Source: DATMER01 sp031390755 (GTDB taxonomy: Bacteria; Acidobacteriota; Thermoanaerobaculia; Multivoradales; UBA5704). Taken from it: DNA of 64,000 nucleotides. A program made the translations under genes and the position numbers. The stretch is from assembly GCA_031390755.1 (NCBI GenBank), contig JANMTS010000066.1:1-64000 (forward strand). The letters run 5' to 3'. The notes beneath the pieces are model-generated. The model saw nothing but the letters and a program-made list of their open reading frames with translations. It was not told the origin of the DNA and ran no database searches. Shown piece after piece: positions 24,249 to 32,165 of the stretch. How positions within the stretch are numbered: position 1 is the stretch's first letter; each line of letters starts with the position of its first letter.

Positions 24249-26128
24249 TGCTGACCGATTCCCAGGGCCGGCCGGTTCGGATCGGCGCGCGGCTCGGCGG
24301 CGGCGGCGAAGGCGAGGTTCACGCGGTCGAGCCGCCCGAGGACGGGCGGACGACGCCGGGGAGCCCGGCCGCGGCCAAGCTCTATGCGGGACCCGAGCGC
24401 ACGGCCGAGCGGCGCGCCAAGCTGGAGGTCATGATCGCGTCGGCTCCCGAAGACCCGACGCGGGCGCTGGGCCACGCCACGCTCGCCTGGCCGAAGGAGC
24501 TGCTGTTCGAGGACGGCCGGACGTTCGCGGGCTTCCTGATGCCGCGGGTCGAGCCGGGCTCGCCGAAGCTCATCCGCTTCATCCATCCCAGTCTCTACCC
24601 CGACCTCTTCAGCTGGCGGCACCAGATCGAGATCGCCGCCAATCTGGCCGCCGGTCTGTCTTCTCTCCATGCCGCGGGCTACGTGGTCGGCGACCTGAAG
24701 GGCGAGAACGTCCACGTGACGCCGAGCTGCCTGGTCACGTTCGTGGACTGCGACTCGATCCAGCTGCGCGACGCCCGGACGGGCCGCGTCTTCCGCTGCC
24801 CCAAGGGGACGCCGGAGTACACCGCGCCCGAGCTCCAGGGGCTCGACTTCCACACGGTCGACCGGACGGAGTCGAGCGACGCCTTCGCCCTGGCCGTCAT
24901 GATCTGCCAGCTCCTCCTCGCCGGCACCCACCCCTTCGCGGGCGGAAGCGGGCAGACTCGGGAGGAGAACATCGCCCGCGGCGACACGTTTCTGCTCGGC
25001 GGCCGGCCTCCGCGCACGGCGCCGCCGGTGACCGTGATCCCTCCCGAGGTGCGCGCCCTGCTGGTCGAGTGCTTCCGCCAGAAGGCCGGCGGGCGCCCGC
25101 GAGTCGGCGAGCTGGCAACGGCGCTGGCCGCGAGCCGCGAGCATCTGGTGCTCTGCAACCGCAAACCGGACCATCACGCCTACGGCGACCACTTGGCGGC
25201 CTGCCCCTGGTGCGAGTACGAGAGCCGGGTCGGCATCGATCCCTACGGCCCGAAGCCCAAACCGGTCCCGCCTCCGAAGACGCAGAGCCCGGCGGTGCTT
25301 TGGGGAGGCGCGCCGTCCTCCGCCGGCTCCGCTCCTCCGCCGGTCCCTCGCCGGTGGACTCCTTCCGCGCGGACCCTGCGGATCGGCGCCCTGGCCGCCG
25401 TGCTCGCAGCGGTCTTCGTGGCCACGCGGGTGCCGCCGAAACGTCCGGGAGGAGAGCCGGTCCCGGACGAGCCGACGGCGGCGGAGATCCGGGCGGCGCC
25501 TTCGGGTGGCTCGAAAGCCCATTCCCGGAAAGCCCGGGTGCAGACCGGCCAGCCGATCGACGGGGGCGCTGTCCTGACAGACCCGCCGGAGGGAATCCAA
25601 TCCGCGGTGCTGCGTGATGCCGCGCTCGCCGAGCTGATCTTCGCGCGCGTCGGCCGCTTCCAGCTGTCAGCCTATGAGACGACCAACGGCGCGTATGCCC
25701 GCTGCGTGGAGGCGCAGGCCTGCCGTCCGCCGCTCGCCCCGGCCGACCTCTCAGACCCGGAAAGGAGGTTTCACCCCGTGGCCGGGGTGAGCCGCGGGGA
25801 CGCGGAGACCTTCTGTCGTTGGATCGGCGGCCGGCTGCCCTCCGAGACGGAGTGGAACGCGGCGGCCCAGAGGGAGAAGAAGAAAGCCAGCCCTGCCGGG
25901 AGCGCGCTCGCGCCCGCGGTACGCGTCGCACCCGTAGCGTCGCAGCCCGCGAATCCGCTCGGCATCTACGATCTGGCGGGGAATGTCAGGGAATGGGTGG
26001 CCGGAGGCCAGGGGATCGTGCGTGGCGGAGCCTGGGATCAGCCCCGCGATCAGGTGAGAGACGCGGCCCGCGAGGTCATCCCCGTGGGCTCCCGGACGCC
26101 TTCGGTCGGCTTCCGTTGCGCTCGGTGA
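24248..26128 (+). CDS. TerY-P triad Ser/Thr kinase with zinc ribbon, membrane helix and FGE-sulfatase-like domain
   Basis: A 626-residue fusion. Residues 1-300 are a protein kinase of the TerY-associated type: glycine loop LGGGGEGEVH, Lys44 in AAKLY, catalytic Asp149 and Asn154 in VGDLKGENV (instead of HRDLKxxN), and metal site VDCDS (Asp167) instead of DFG. A CxHH/CxxC zinc-ribbon-like knot follows (Cys303, His309/310, Cys319, Cys322). One membrane helix lies at about 378-394. Residues about 445-626 match the formylglycine-generating-enzyme/SUMF1 fold: HPVAGVSRGDAETFCRWIGG, LPSETEWNAAAQ, NPLGIYDLAGNVREWVAGG, GGAWDQ and SVGFRCAR. The FGE-like part would be outside the membrane, so the protein could act as a sensor kinase. 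The fusion of this kinase with an FGE domain is unusual to me. Confidence 0.85.
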   Translation: MLTDSQGRPVRIGARLGGGGEGEVHAVEPPEDGRTTPGSPAAAKLYAGPERTAERRAKLEVMIASAPEDPTRALGHATLAWPKELLFEDGRTFAGFLMPRVEPGSPKLIRFIHPSLYPDLFSWRHQIEIAANLAAGLSSLHAAGYVVGDLKGENVHVTPSCLVTFVDCDSIQLRDARTGRVFRCPKGTPEYTAPELQGLDFHTVDRTESSDAFALAVMICQLLLAGTHPFAGGSGQTREENIARGDTFLLGGRPPRTAPPVTVIPPEVRALLVECFRQKAGGRPRVGELATALAASREHLVLCNRKPDHHAYGDHLAACPWCEYESRVGIDPYGPKPKPVPPPKTQSPAVLWGGAPSSAGSAPPPVPRRWTPSARTLRIGALAAVLAAVFVATRVPPKRPGGEPVPDEPTAAEIRAAPSGGSKAHSRKARVQTGQPIDGGAVLTDPPEGIQSAVLRDAALAELIFARVGRFQLSAYETTNGAYARCVEAQACRPPLAPADLSDPERRFHPVAGVSRGDAETFCRWIGGRLPSETEWNAAAQREKKKASPAGSALAPAVRVAPVASQPANPLGIYDLAGNVREWVAGGQGIVRGGAWDQPRDQVRDAAREVIPVGSRTPSVGFRCAR

Positions 26129-26138
26129 AAGAGGCTCC

Positions 26139-27293
26139 TCAGACCGCCATCAGGCGGGGGAACGGACCTTCTATCTCCTTAGAAGAAGCCTCTTCGAACG
26201 CGAGCACCTCCGAGTAGGCGTCGAGGTACTCGTCGACCATTCTTTCGGTCGTCCGTTCGATGGCCCGGGTGCGCGCGCCGGCGGCCAGAGAATGCAGGCG
26301 GCCGGGTTCCCGAATGAGCCCGAGGAGCGCGTGCTCCAGCGCCTCGGGGTCGTCCGGCGGCACGAACACCGCCCGGTTGCGCCACAGCTCGCGCAGGTTC
26401 GGGATGTCTCCCAGCACCAGGGCGCAGCCCGCGAGCGCGGCGTCCATCACGCACGAGGCGTAGGGCTCGTAGCGAGCCGGCAGGACGAAGATCGAGCTGC
26501 GGCCGAGCCACGCGGAGAGCGCGCGCTGGGAGAGGCGGCCGAGCCGCCGCGTGTGATGCGGCCGGGCATCGGTGGCGTCCGATTGCTCCTCGGGCAGATG
26601 GTCCCCCGCCACGAAGATCGGCCAGGGGACGTTCGGCGCCACGCTCTCCAGGGCTTCCAGGTTGCGGGCCTCGTCCGACATCCGGCCGATGGCGAATACG
26701 TTCGGCTCCTTGGCCGCGGGCCGGAGTTGCCGCACGTCGCGGCCGTCGTGGATCACCCGCGCCCGGTGCAGCGGCCCGTAGTGATGGACGAGGGATGCCA
26801 TCCTGGCCGCCGACGGCACCACCACCAGGTCGGCGGCGGCCAGTCCGGCGCGGACCTCGTCCTGATAGTGGTCCCAGCTCTCCGGAGCCGGCTCCTTGCG
26901 GACGGCCTCCCACCAGGACAGCACGCAGGAATGGCCGGCGATGACCCGGGGGACGCTCCACGGCAGCGAGGCGTGAACGTAGCCGTTCAGATGGACGAGG
27001 TCGGGCGCGAAGCGATCCTCCAGCCCCAGCAGCCAGTCCCCGGCGCGCTCCACGTCGCGCCAGGCGTCCTCCATCCACTCGGGCTTGAACGAGCTTTCGA
27101 AGACCTTCAGGTGAGGGATGCGTCCTGCTCTGTCGCGCTGCAGCTCGTCGAGAGGAGAGCCGAGCGTGGCCAGCGCCACTTCGACACCCTGGTCGGCCAG
27201 CCCGCAGGCCAGCTCCAGGGCATAGCTCCAGCCACCTCCGACGGTATCCGCCGTCATCAGAACCTTGCGGGGCACGGGTTGCGTTTCACTCAA
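26139..27293 (-). CDS. Glycosyltransferase, GT4 family
   Basis: A 384-residue GT-B fold enzyme. TADTVGGGWSYALELACGL is the N-terminal glycine-rich acceptor loop; VHLNGYVHASLPW and VVVPSAARMASLVHHYG end the first domain; the second has NVFAIGRMSDEARNL, IFVAGDHLPEE, and the nucleotide-sugar EX7E-type motif near FVLPARYEPYASCVMDAALAGCALVLGD (quoted only in part by position, about 270-295). The TTG start has GAGGTG eight bases upstream. The substrate is unknown; a glycogen-like or surface glycan is possible. Confidence 0.85.
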   Translation of the reverse strand: MSETQPVPRKVLMTADTVGGGWSYALELACGLADQGVEVALATLGSPLDELQRDRAGRIPHLKVFESSFKPEWMEDAWRDVERAGDWLLGLEDRFAPDLVHLNGYVHASLPWSVPRVIAGHSCVLSWWEAVRKEPAPESWDHYQDEVRAGLAAADLVVVPSAARMASLVHHYGPLHRARVIHDGRDVRQLRPAAKEPNVFAIGRMSDEARNLEALESVAPNVPWPIFVAGDHLPEEQSDATDARPHHTRRLGRLSQRALSAWLGRSSIFVLPARYEPYASCVMDAALAGCALVLGDIPNLRELWRNRAVFVPPDDPEALEHALLGLIREPGRLHSLAAGARTRAIERTTERMVDEYLDAYSEVLAFEEASSKEIEGPFPRLMAV

Positions 27294-27477
27294 TGTCGGT
27301 CACCTCGCCGGCGCCGGAAACTGACGATGCCGTTCGAAGGGAGAGATGCATCCAAGATCCGTGCCGTACCCCGGACGGGAGGCCGGCCCCCGGGACGCCC
27401 TCGGAAGGGCGCCCGGAGCGGGCCTGGAATCGGTGTGAAGCAGGTAGAAGGGAAACGCGGGTCTGTAGGTTTTGCAG

Positions 27478-27561
27478 GCCGGCGGTTGATCCCGGCCTGC
27501 CGGCGGTTGATCCCGGCCTGCCGGCGGCTACTTCCCGCCCGCCGGCGGCTGGGGGAGGGAG
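27478..27561. repeat. 21-bp tandem repeat overlapping an M16 gene 3' end
   Basis: Four 21-bp units starting GCCGGCGG at 27478, 27499, 27520 and 27541; the first two are identical. Read on the minus strand they encode a heptapeptide QPPAGGK/QPPAGRD. The M16 gene stops (TAG) in the third unit where the other units have CAA or CAG, so the repeat continues in frame past the stop. Confidence 0.8.
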
Positions 27562-28994
27562 ATGTCCAGCGTCGTGACCTTGCCGAAGCTCGTGAGAGGA
27601 CGGTCCTGTCCTTCCGCCGGGCCGACCACCAGGATGGCGAAGTCCTGCGGCCGCAGGTGCCGCGCCGCCGCTTCCCGGACCTGGGCCGCGGTGACCGCCT
27701 CGATGCCGGCGCGGTAGCGTGCGAGCCAGTCCGCCGGATAGCCGTTCAGCTCCAGGGTGATGGCCTGGTTCATCACCTTGCGCGGGGAGTCCACGCGAAA
27801 GATGAAGGAGTCGAGCAGGGCGCGCCGCGAGCGCTCCAGCTCGTCCGCGCCGGGTTCGGCCGTCGTGATGTTGCGGGCCTCTTCCAGCAGCGCGTCGATG
27901 CCCGCGGCGGTGGTCGAGACCTTGGTGCTCAGGAACAGCATGGCCATCCCGGGATGGTCCCACTGGCTGGCGACCTGGCCGTTCACCGAGTAGGCGAGCC
28001 CCTTGCGGCTGCGGACGTTGATGAACAGGCGCGAGGCGTAGGAGGTGCCCAGGATGTGGTTCATCAGCTCCAGGGCGTAGTAGTCGGGGTCGTCCCGGCG
28101 CACGCCGAGATGGCCCATGACGACGCCGGACTGGCGGCTCTCCTTCTTCTCCGCGAAGTAGACGCCCGGCACCGGCCGATCCTGCCAGGTGGGGGCGGCC
28201 GGCTTCGCGCCGGTGCTGCGCGGCCAGTCACCGAGCGCCTGCCGCACCAGGCCCAGGGCCTCCGCGGACGAGATGTCGCCGACCAGGCCGATCACCGTGC
28301 GGTCGGGGTGGAAGCCCTGCCGGTGCCAGGCGACCAGGTCGTCGCGGCGGATGGCGCCGAGGCTGGCGTAGGTCGCGCTGCGGCCGTAGGCGGAACTGGC
28401 GCCGTAGATGATCTCGCTGAACTCCCGGAAGAGGATGTCCATCATCTCGTCGTTCTGGCGGGAGACGCCGGCGATGGCCTTGTTGCGCTCCACCTCCAGC
28501 TTTTTGGCATCGAACGCGGGCCGGCGCAGGATGTCCGCGAACATCCGCAGGGTCTCGGGGAAGTCCTTCTTGAGCGAGGCCAGGGTGACGCGCGCGGCCT
28601 CGGCGGTCACGCCGACCTCGATCTCGGCGGCCCGGCTCTCCAGCCAGTCGTCGAGCTGGTCGCCGGTCAGGGCCTCGGTGCCGCCGCTGCGCAGCACCTC
28701 GCCGGCGATCTCGCCGAGCCCGACCTTGCCCGCGGGGTCGAGGGCCGAACCGGCGCGGACCAGCGCCGTGACTTCGACGAGCGGCAGCTCGTGGTCCTCC
28801 AGGATGAGAATCACCAGGCCGTTCTCGAGCTCGATCCGCTGCGGCTGCGGGATGTCGAAGCGCGCGAGCGGCGGATAGCGGAGCGCCGAGGCGCTCTCCG
28901 CAACGGGGGCTCCCTGAGCGGAGACCTGGCCGGCCGCGGCCAGGAATGCTCCCAGAAGGACGGCCGGGATGAACGAACGTCGCAGGCGGATCAT
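27528..28994 (-). CDS. M16 family peptidase-like protein, catalytically inactive subunit
   Basis: A 488-residue secreted protein with an N-terminal signal peptide (AVLLGAFLAAAGQVSAQ) and two M16 half-barrel domains. The zinc motif HxxEH is replaced: GLGEIAGEV at 92-100, so no zinc can bind. The second domain keeps the typical M16 C-terminal substrate-gripping segment (SRLFINVRSRKGLAYSVNG). Its ATG overlaps the stop of the active partner (ATGA). Paired active/inactive M16B subunits form heterodimeric peptidases in many bacteria. The C-terminus ends within a 21-bp repeat. Confidence 0.9.
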   Translation of the reverse strand: MIRLRRSFIPAVLLGAFLAAAGQVSAQGAPVAESASALRYPPLARFDIPQPQRIELENGLVILILEDHELPLVEVTALVRAGSALDPAGKVGLGEIAGEVLRSGGTEALTGDQLDDWLESRAAEIEVGVTAEAARVTLASLKKDFPETLRMFADILRRPAFDAKKLEVERNKAIAGVSRQNDEMMDILFREFSEIIYGASSAYGRSATYASLGAIRRDDLVAWHRQGFHPDRTVIGLVGDISSAEALGLVRQALGDWPRSTGAKPAAPTWQDRPVPGVYFAEKKESRQSGVVMGHLGVRRDDPDYYALELMNHILGTSYASRLFINVRSRKGLAYSVNGQVASQWDHPGMAMLFLSTKVSTTAAGIDALLEEARNITTAEPGADELERSRRALLDSFIFRVDSPRKVMNQAITLELNGYPADWLARYRAGIEAVTAAQVREAAARHLRPQDFAILVVGPAEGQDRPLTSFGKVTTLDISLPQPPAGGK

Positions 28995-30511
28995 GGCTTC
29001 GTCTCCGGGGTTTCCGGCGGCCGGCTCTCGATCATCGCGGACGTCCGGTTGGTCTTCACGAAGGTGGCGGCAGCCACCCGGCGCACGTCGGCCTTGGTGA
29101 CCTTGTCGAGCCGGTCGAGGTAGCCGAACAGCTCGCGCCAGTCGCCGAACAGCGCATGGTTGTGGGCGAGCTGGCCGGCGAGGCCCTGGTTGGTGCGCAG
29201 GCCGCGCAGCAGGTCGGCCTTCGCGCGCGTCTTGAAGCGGGCGAGCTCGTCGTCCGTCACGTCCTCGGTGCGCACCCGGTCGAGCTCGGCGCGGAGAACC
29301 TCCTGCACCTGGGCGTTGGTCACGCCGTAGCCCGGCACGATGAGCACCGCCCAGAGGTTCGGGTACTTCTCGCCGGGGAACCCCGAGAACGAGCTCACGT
29401 CCACGGCGAGCTTGCGGTCGCGCACCAGCGTCCGGTAGAGGCGCGAGGTACGTCCGCGGCTGAGGATGTCGTCGAGCGCGTCGTAGGCCGGCTGATCGGG
29501 GCTCGTGTGGGCGGGCTTGTGGTAGGCCTCCAGGTAGAGCGGCTGCGCCGGGTCCTCCAGGAGGAGGATCTTCTCGGCCTGCTGCCGCGGCTCCACCGTG
29601 CGCAGCGGCTCCGGACCGGGCCGCGCCGGGATGCGTCCGAAGTAGCGCTCCAGGACCGGGATGACCTCCCTGGCCTTGATGTCGCCCACGATCACCGTGG
29701 TCAGGTTCGACGGCGCATAGTTGACGCGGAAGAACGCCTCGGCGTCGGTCATCGTGAACGACTGGAGATCGCTCATCGTCCCCACGATCGGATGCTGGTA
29801 CGGATGCGCCTCGAACGCGGCCATCTGGAACTGCTCGAAGAGCCGTCCGAACGGGCTGCTCTCGTCCATCCGCCGCTCTTCCTGGACGACGTTGCGCTCC
29901 TGGTAGAACTCGCGGAAGACCGGATGCAGGAAGCGCTCGGATTCGAGGAACGCGAACAGCTCCACCTTGTTCGAGGGGAGCGAGTAGAAGTACTGCGTCT
30001 CGTCCGCGCCGGTCATGGCGTTGAGCCCGGTCGCGCCTTCGCGGGACAGGATGAGGTCGAAGCTCGTCTCGTCGATGAACCTGGACGCCTCGGCCTGGCG
30101 GGCCTCGAAGTCGGCGAGGAGCGTCTCGAGCTTCCTGGCGTCGGGAGCCTTGGCGAGCCGCTCGGCCTGCCACGCCTGGTAGGCGGTCTCCAGGGCCGCG
30201 AGGGCCTTCTGTTCCGACGGCCAGTCCTTCGTTCCGATGTTCCTGCTGCCCTTGAACGCCATGTGCTCGAACATGTGGGCAAGGCCGGTGATGCCGGGCA
30301 CCTCCTGGGCGGAGCCCACGTCGGCGAGCGTGCAGAACGAGAAGACCGGCGCGCCCGGCCGCTCGACGAGGATGAACGTCCATCCGTTGGCGAGCGTGTG
30401 GACGGTGGTCCGCGCCTCGAACGACTTGAGATCCTGTCCGGCGGCCGGAAGGGTAAGCGCGAGAAGCGCAATCCCCATCCAGGCCCGCCGGAAGAAAGGC
30501 TGTCGGCTCAT
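28991..30511 (-). CDS. M16 family zinc peptidase, active subunit
   Basis: A 506-residue secreted metallopeptidase with signal peptide (MGIALLALTLPAAGQ). The inverted zinc motif HMFEH is at 79-83 (LAHMFEHMAFKGSRN), with a downstream glutamate expected near residue 155. A second M16 domain with SRLYRTLVRDRKLAVDV follows. It is cotranscribed with the inactive paralogue downstream. It likely degrades peptides in the periplasm or matures secreted proteins. The ATG at 30511 follows AGGAGCC-type spacing. Confidence 0.93.
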   Translation of the reverse strand: MSRQPFFRRAWMGIALLALTLPAAGQDLKSFEARTTVHTLANGWTFILVERPGAPVFSFCTLADVGSAQEVPGITGLAHMFEHMAFKGSRNIGTKDWPSEQKALAALETAYQAWQAERLAKAPDARKLETLLADFEARQAEASRFIDETSFDLILSREGATGLNAMTGADETQYFYSLPSNKVELFAFLESERFLHPVFREFYQERNVVQEERRMDESSPFGRLFEQFQMAAFEAHPYQHPIVGTMSDLQSFTMTDAEAFFRVNYAPSNLTTVIVGDIKAREVIPVLERYFGRIPARPGPEPLRTVEPRQQAEKILLLEDPAQPLYLEAYHKPAHTSPDQPAYDALDDILSRGRTSRLYRTLVRDRKLAVDVSSFSGFPGEKYPNLWAVLIVPGYGVTNAQVQEVLRAELDRVRTEDVTDDELARFKTRAKADLLRGLRTNQGLAGQLAHNHALFGDWRELFGYLDRLDKVTKADVRRVAAATFVKTNRTSAMIESRPPETPETKP

Positions 30512-30531
30512 GCAAGGCTCCTGGAGTGACG

Positions 30532-30551
30532 CCGGGCCGTCGGCGGCCCGG
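30532..30551. promoter_or_regulatory. GC hairpin between a ParE-type toxin and the M16 operon
   Basis: A perfect 8-bp stem CCGGGCCG/CGGCCCGG with a TCGG loop. It lies between the toxin stop and the M16 start, both on the minus strand. No T-run follows, so it may be a Rho-dependent or RNA-stability element rather than an intrinsic terminator. Confidence 0.4.
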
Positions 30552-30576
30552 GATTCTCGAAGTCTACAACGGTCCG

Positions 30577-30879
30577 CTATTCAGGCCTGCGCCCAATCCA
30601 GTAGCCGGGGCGGCGCTTGTGATGGGCCATGGCAGCGATCCAGAGGCTGGCTTCAAGCTCAAGGAAGTAGAGGGTGAACGGGAAACGATGGAGGACCAGC
30701 CTGCGGGTTCCATGGCGATCGAAAACGGGGTAGGCCCGAGGGTTCTGCTGGAGGCGAAGGACGGCCGCTTGGACCTCGATCCGGAGCTCGCGGCCAAGGT
30801 ACTGCCGTTGTTCCTCGTAGTAGGCGGCGGCCCGCCGGATCTCCCTTTGGGCCTCCGAATGGAAGACGACAGGCTTCAC
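30577..30879 (-). CDS. RelE/ParE-family toxin
   Basis: A 100-residue toxin: FHSEAQREIRRAAAYYEEQR (helical hairpin), then LQQNPRAYPVFDRHGTRRL, FPFTLYFLE and WIAAMAHHKRRPGYW. This is the typical ParE/RelE order, with the conserved end strand AMAHHKRRPGYW. The GTG start overlaps the antitoxin stop (GTGA). ParE types inhibit gyrase and RelE types cut mRNA; which one this is cannot be told. Confidence 0.9.
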   Translation of the reverse strand: MKPVVFHSEAQREIRRAAAYYEEQRQYLGRELRIEVQAAVLRLQQNPRAYPVFDRHGTRRLVLHRFPFTLYFLELEASLWIAAMAHHKRRPGYWIGRRPE

Positions 30880-31103
30880 GGGTACGCTTTGCGCAGCTCG
30901 GCAAAGACTTCGTCTGCGGGCACTCCGACCGCATGGCCGCTGCGAATCTCATCGACGCGATGTGCGATCTCCCGGTCCCATGCCAGAGCCACTCCCTCCT
31001 CCTCAGGTTCCAGGGAACCAAGAAGGAAGCTGGCGAGCTCGGCCTTGTCTCGCGCGGAGAGCTGCTCTAGTTGGGACTTGAGTTGCTTCATGGGCTGGGC
31101 CAT
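30876..31103 (-). CDS. Addiction-module antitoxin (PF09720-like)
   Basis: A 75-residue protein, LEQLSARDKAELASFLLGSL then WDREIAHRVDEIRSGHAVG and VFAELRKAYP: the pattern of 'putative addiction module component' antitoxins, which often pair with ParE/RelE toxins. ATG 31103 follows GGAGG seven bases upstream. It precedes the toxin with a GTGA overlap. A nested inverted repeat, the likely operator, is at 31114-31146. Confidence 0.88.
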   Translation of the reverse strand: MAQPMKQLKSQLEQLSARDKAELASFLLGSLEPEEEGVALAWDREIAHRVDEIRSGHAVGVPADEVFAELRKAYP

Positions 31104-31113
31104 TGAGGTGCCT

Positions 31114-31146
31114 CCAAGCCTTTGATTGTGCCACAACCGGGCTTGG
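31114..31146. promoter_or_regulatory. Nested inverted repeat upstream of the ParE-type module
   Basis: Outer arms CCAAGCC (31114-31120) and GGCTTGG (31140-31146) enclose an inner palindrome TTGTG-C-CACAA (31126-31136); both are centred at about 31130. It lies 11 bases upstream of the antitoxin ATG and is the probable autoregulatory site. Confidence 0.5.
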
Positions 31147-31237
31147 CGGTCCCAGGGGCGCGCCTCGGCCGCTGGCGTATTTGGGAATCTCCTTGCGTAT
31201 CTCCGGAATGTAGCCAACGTCAGCGCGAGGACCAACC

Positions 31238-31590
31238 ATGAACAGGTTTCCACTCGACTACCGGCAGCGACGGCCCGACCCGACGCGGCCGAGTCTCAAG
31301 ATCAATGCTCCGGGCGACGCGTTCGAGCAGCAGGCCGAGCGCGTGGCCCAGGCGGCCGTGCCGGGGAGCGCGCCGGGGCCGGGTGCTTCGGCCGGGCAGC
31401 GGCGCCGATCATCAAAAAGGTGGTCCCGGAGAAGTGGCAGAAGAAGGCGGAGGAGGCGGCCCGGAGCGGCTTGAAGAAGGGCACCGAGAAGGCCTGCGAG
31501 GCGGCGATCGACGGACTGGGCATCGACGCCTCGGCGAAGGAGGGCCTCAAGGCCGCATGCAAGGCGGCCCTCGAGCAGAAGCCCAAGTGA
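31238..31590 (+). pseudogene. Frameshifted remnant of a DUF4157-type (eCIS/polymorphic toxin) protein
   Basis: The ATG at 31238 follows GAGG. The first frame gives a Pro/Arg-rich lead, then LKINAPGDAFEQQAERVAQA, which matches the segment (xPGDxxExEADRVA) at the start of DUF4157 proteins, many of which are cargo of extracellular contractile injection systems. At about 31385-31415 the frame breaks: a second frame then reads APIIKKVVPEKWQKKAEEA and on through a Lys/Ala-rich helical region ending LKAACKAALEQKPK at 31590. The DUF4157 core itself (about 60 residues with an HExxH-like site) is missing. Probably a deletion plus frameshift of a toxin gene, leaving head and tail. Confidence 0.55.
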
Positions 31591-31666
31591 GCCGTGCGCG
31601 GGCGGCCAGGCCTAGCTGAACACTGGGGTAAGACATCCGCCACCGAGCCGGCGTATCAACCGCATC

Positions 31667-31804
31667 ATGAAGACCACAGCTCGAGCCCTGTCCTTCACCG
31701 CGGCTCTGACCTGTGTCGGTCTGCTGGCGGGCCTTCCCGCCTGCCGAGCCGCGGGCGAAGACCGGCTCGCCGCCGAGATCGCCCCGGCGACTCTCTCCCT
31801 GAGA
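31667..31804 (+). pseudogene. Possible lipoprotein N-terminal fragment
   Basis: An ATG opens a convincing export signal (ALSFTAALTCVGLLAGLPAC, with a lipobox-like LPAC) and about 20 more residues. The frame then runs antisense over the DUF433 gene, which is well supported. The 5' end of a lost lipoprotein gene is likely. The ribosome site is weak. Confidence 0.35.
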
Positions 31805-32107
31805 TCAGGGCGGGTCGACGTGGCAGACCTGTCCGGTCTTTACCCGCGGGAGAACCTCCCGAATCGCCGGGCCCAGGGGCAGGAGGAGGGCCTGCGTCGC
31901 CTGTTCGAGGAACGTGTGGACCTGCTCTCGCCGCACGCTGGGAAAGTTGTCCAGGAACTCGCCGACGCTATAACCGCCTTCAGGGTAGTCGACCAGCGTC
32001 TGAACGGGGACGCGGGTTCCTACGAAGACGGGCGTCCCGCTCAGGATCTCGGCGTCTGAGTGAACAACGCTACCGTCGGCAAGGGTGAGTGGTCGAATTT
32101 CAGGCAT
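31805..32107 (-). CDS. DUF433 family protein (orphan antitoxin-like)
   Basis: A 100-residue protein with the DUF433 core: VVHSDAEILSGTPVFVGTRV, VQTLVDYPEGGYSVGEFLDNFPSV, REQVHTFLEQA. This winged-helix-like family is often the antitoxin beside a DUF5615 PIN-like toxin. No such toxin follows, and the C-terminal 25 residues (AIREVLPRVKTGQVCHVDPP) do not fit the family, so the 3' end may be fused to scar DNA. ATG 32107 follows GGAGAGGTG. Confidence 0.85.
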   Translation of the reverse strand: MPEIRPLTLADGSVVHSDAEILSGTPVFVGTRVPVQTLVDYPEGGYSVGEFLDNFPSVRREQVHTFLEQATQALLLPLGPAIREVLPRVKTGQVCHVDPP

Positions 32108-32165
32108 CGGACACCTCTCCAGGTTCTCTGGACTTTACCACCTGGCTCCCAGCATTGAGGCGGCT

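Noticed and set aside
30013..30471. Ser/Arg-rich frame over the active M16 gene
   Set aside because: Biased shadow frame in the same region as the HxxEH-bearing peptidase.
27528..30515. A single 995-codon M16 frame
   Set aside because: The first half is an off-frame reading of the active M16 gene. The real second gene starts at the ATG at 28994, overlapping the first by ATGA.
31805..32059. Plus-strand continuation of the lipoprotein-like ORF
   Set aside because: It runs antisense to a clear DUF433 gene; only the first 45 or so codons look meaningful.
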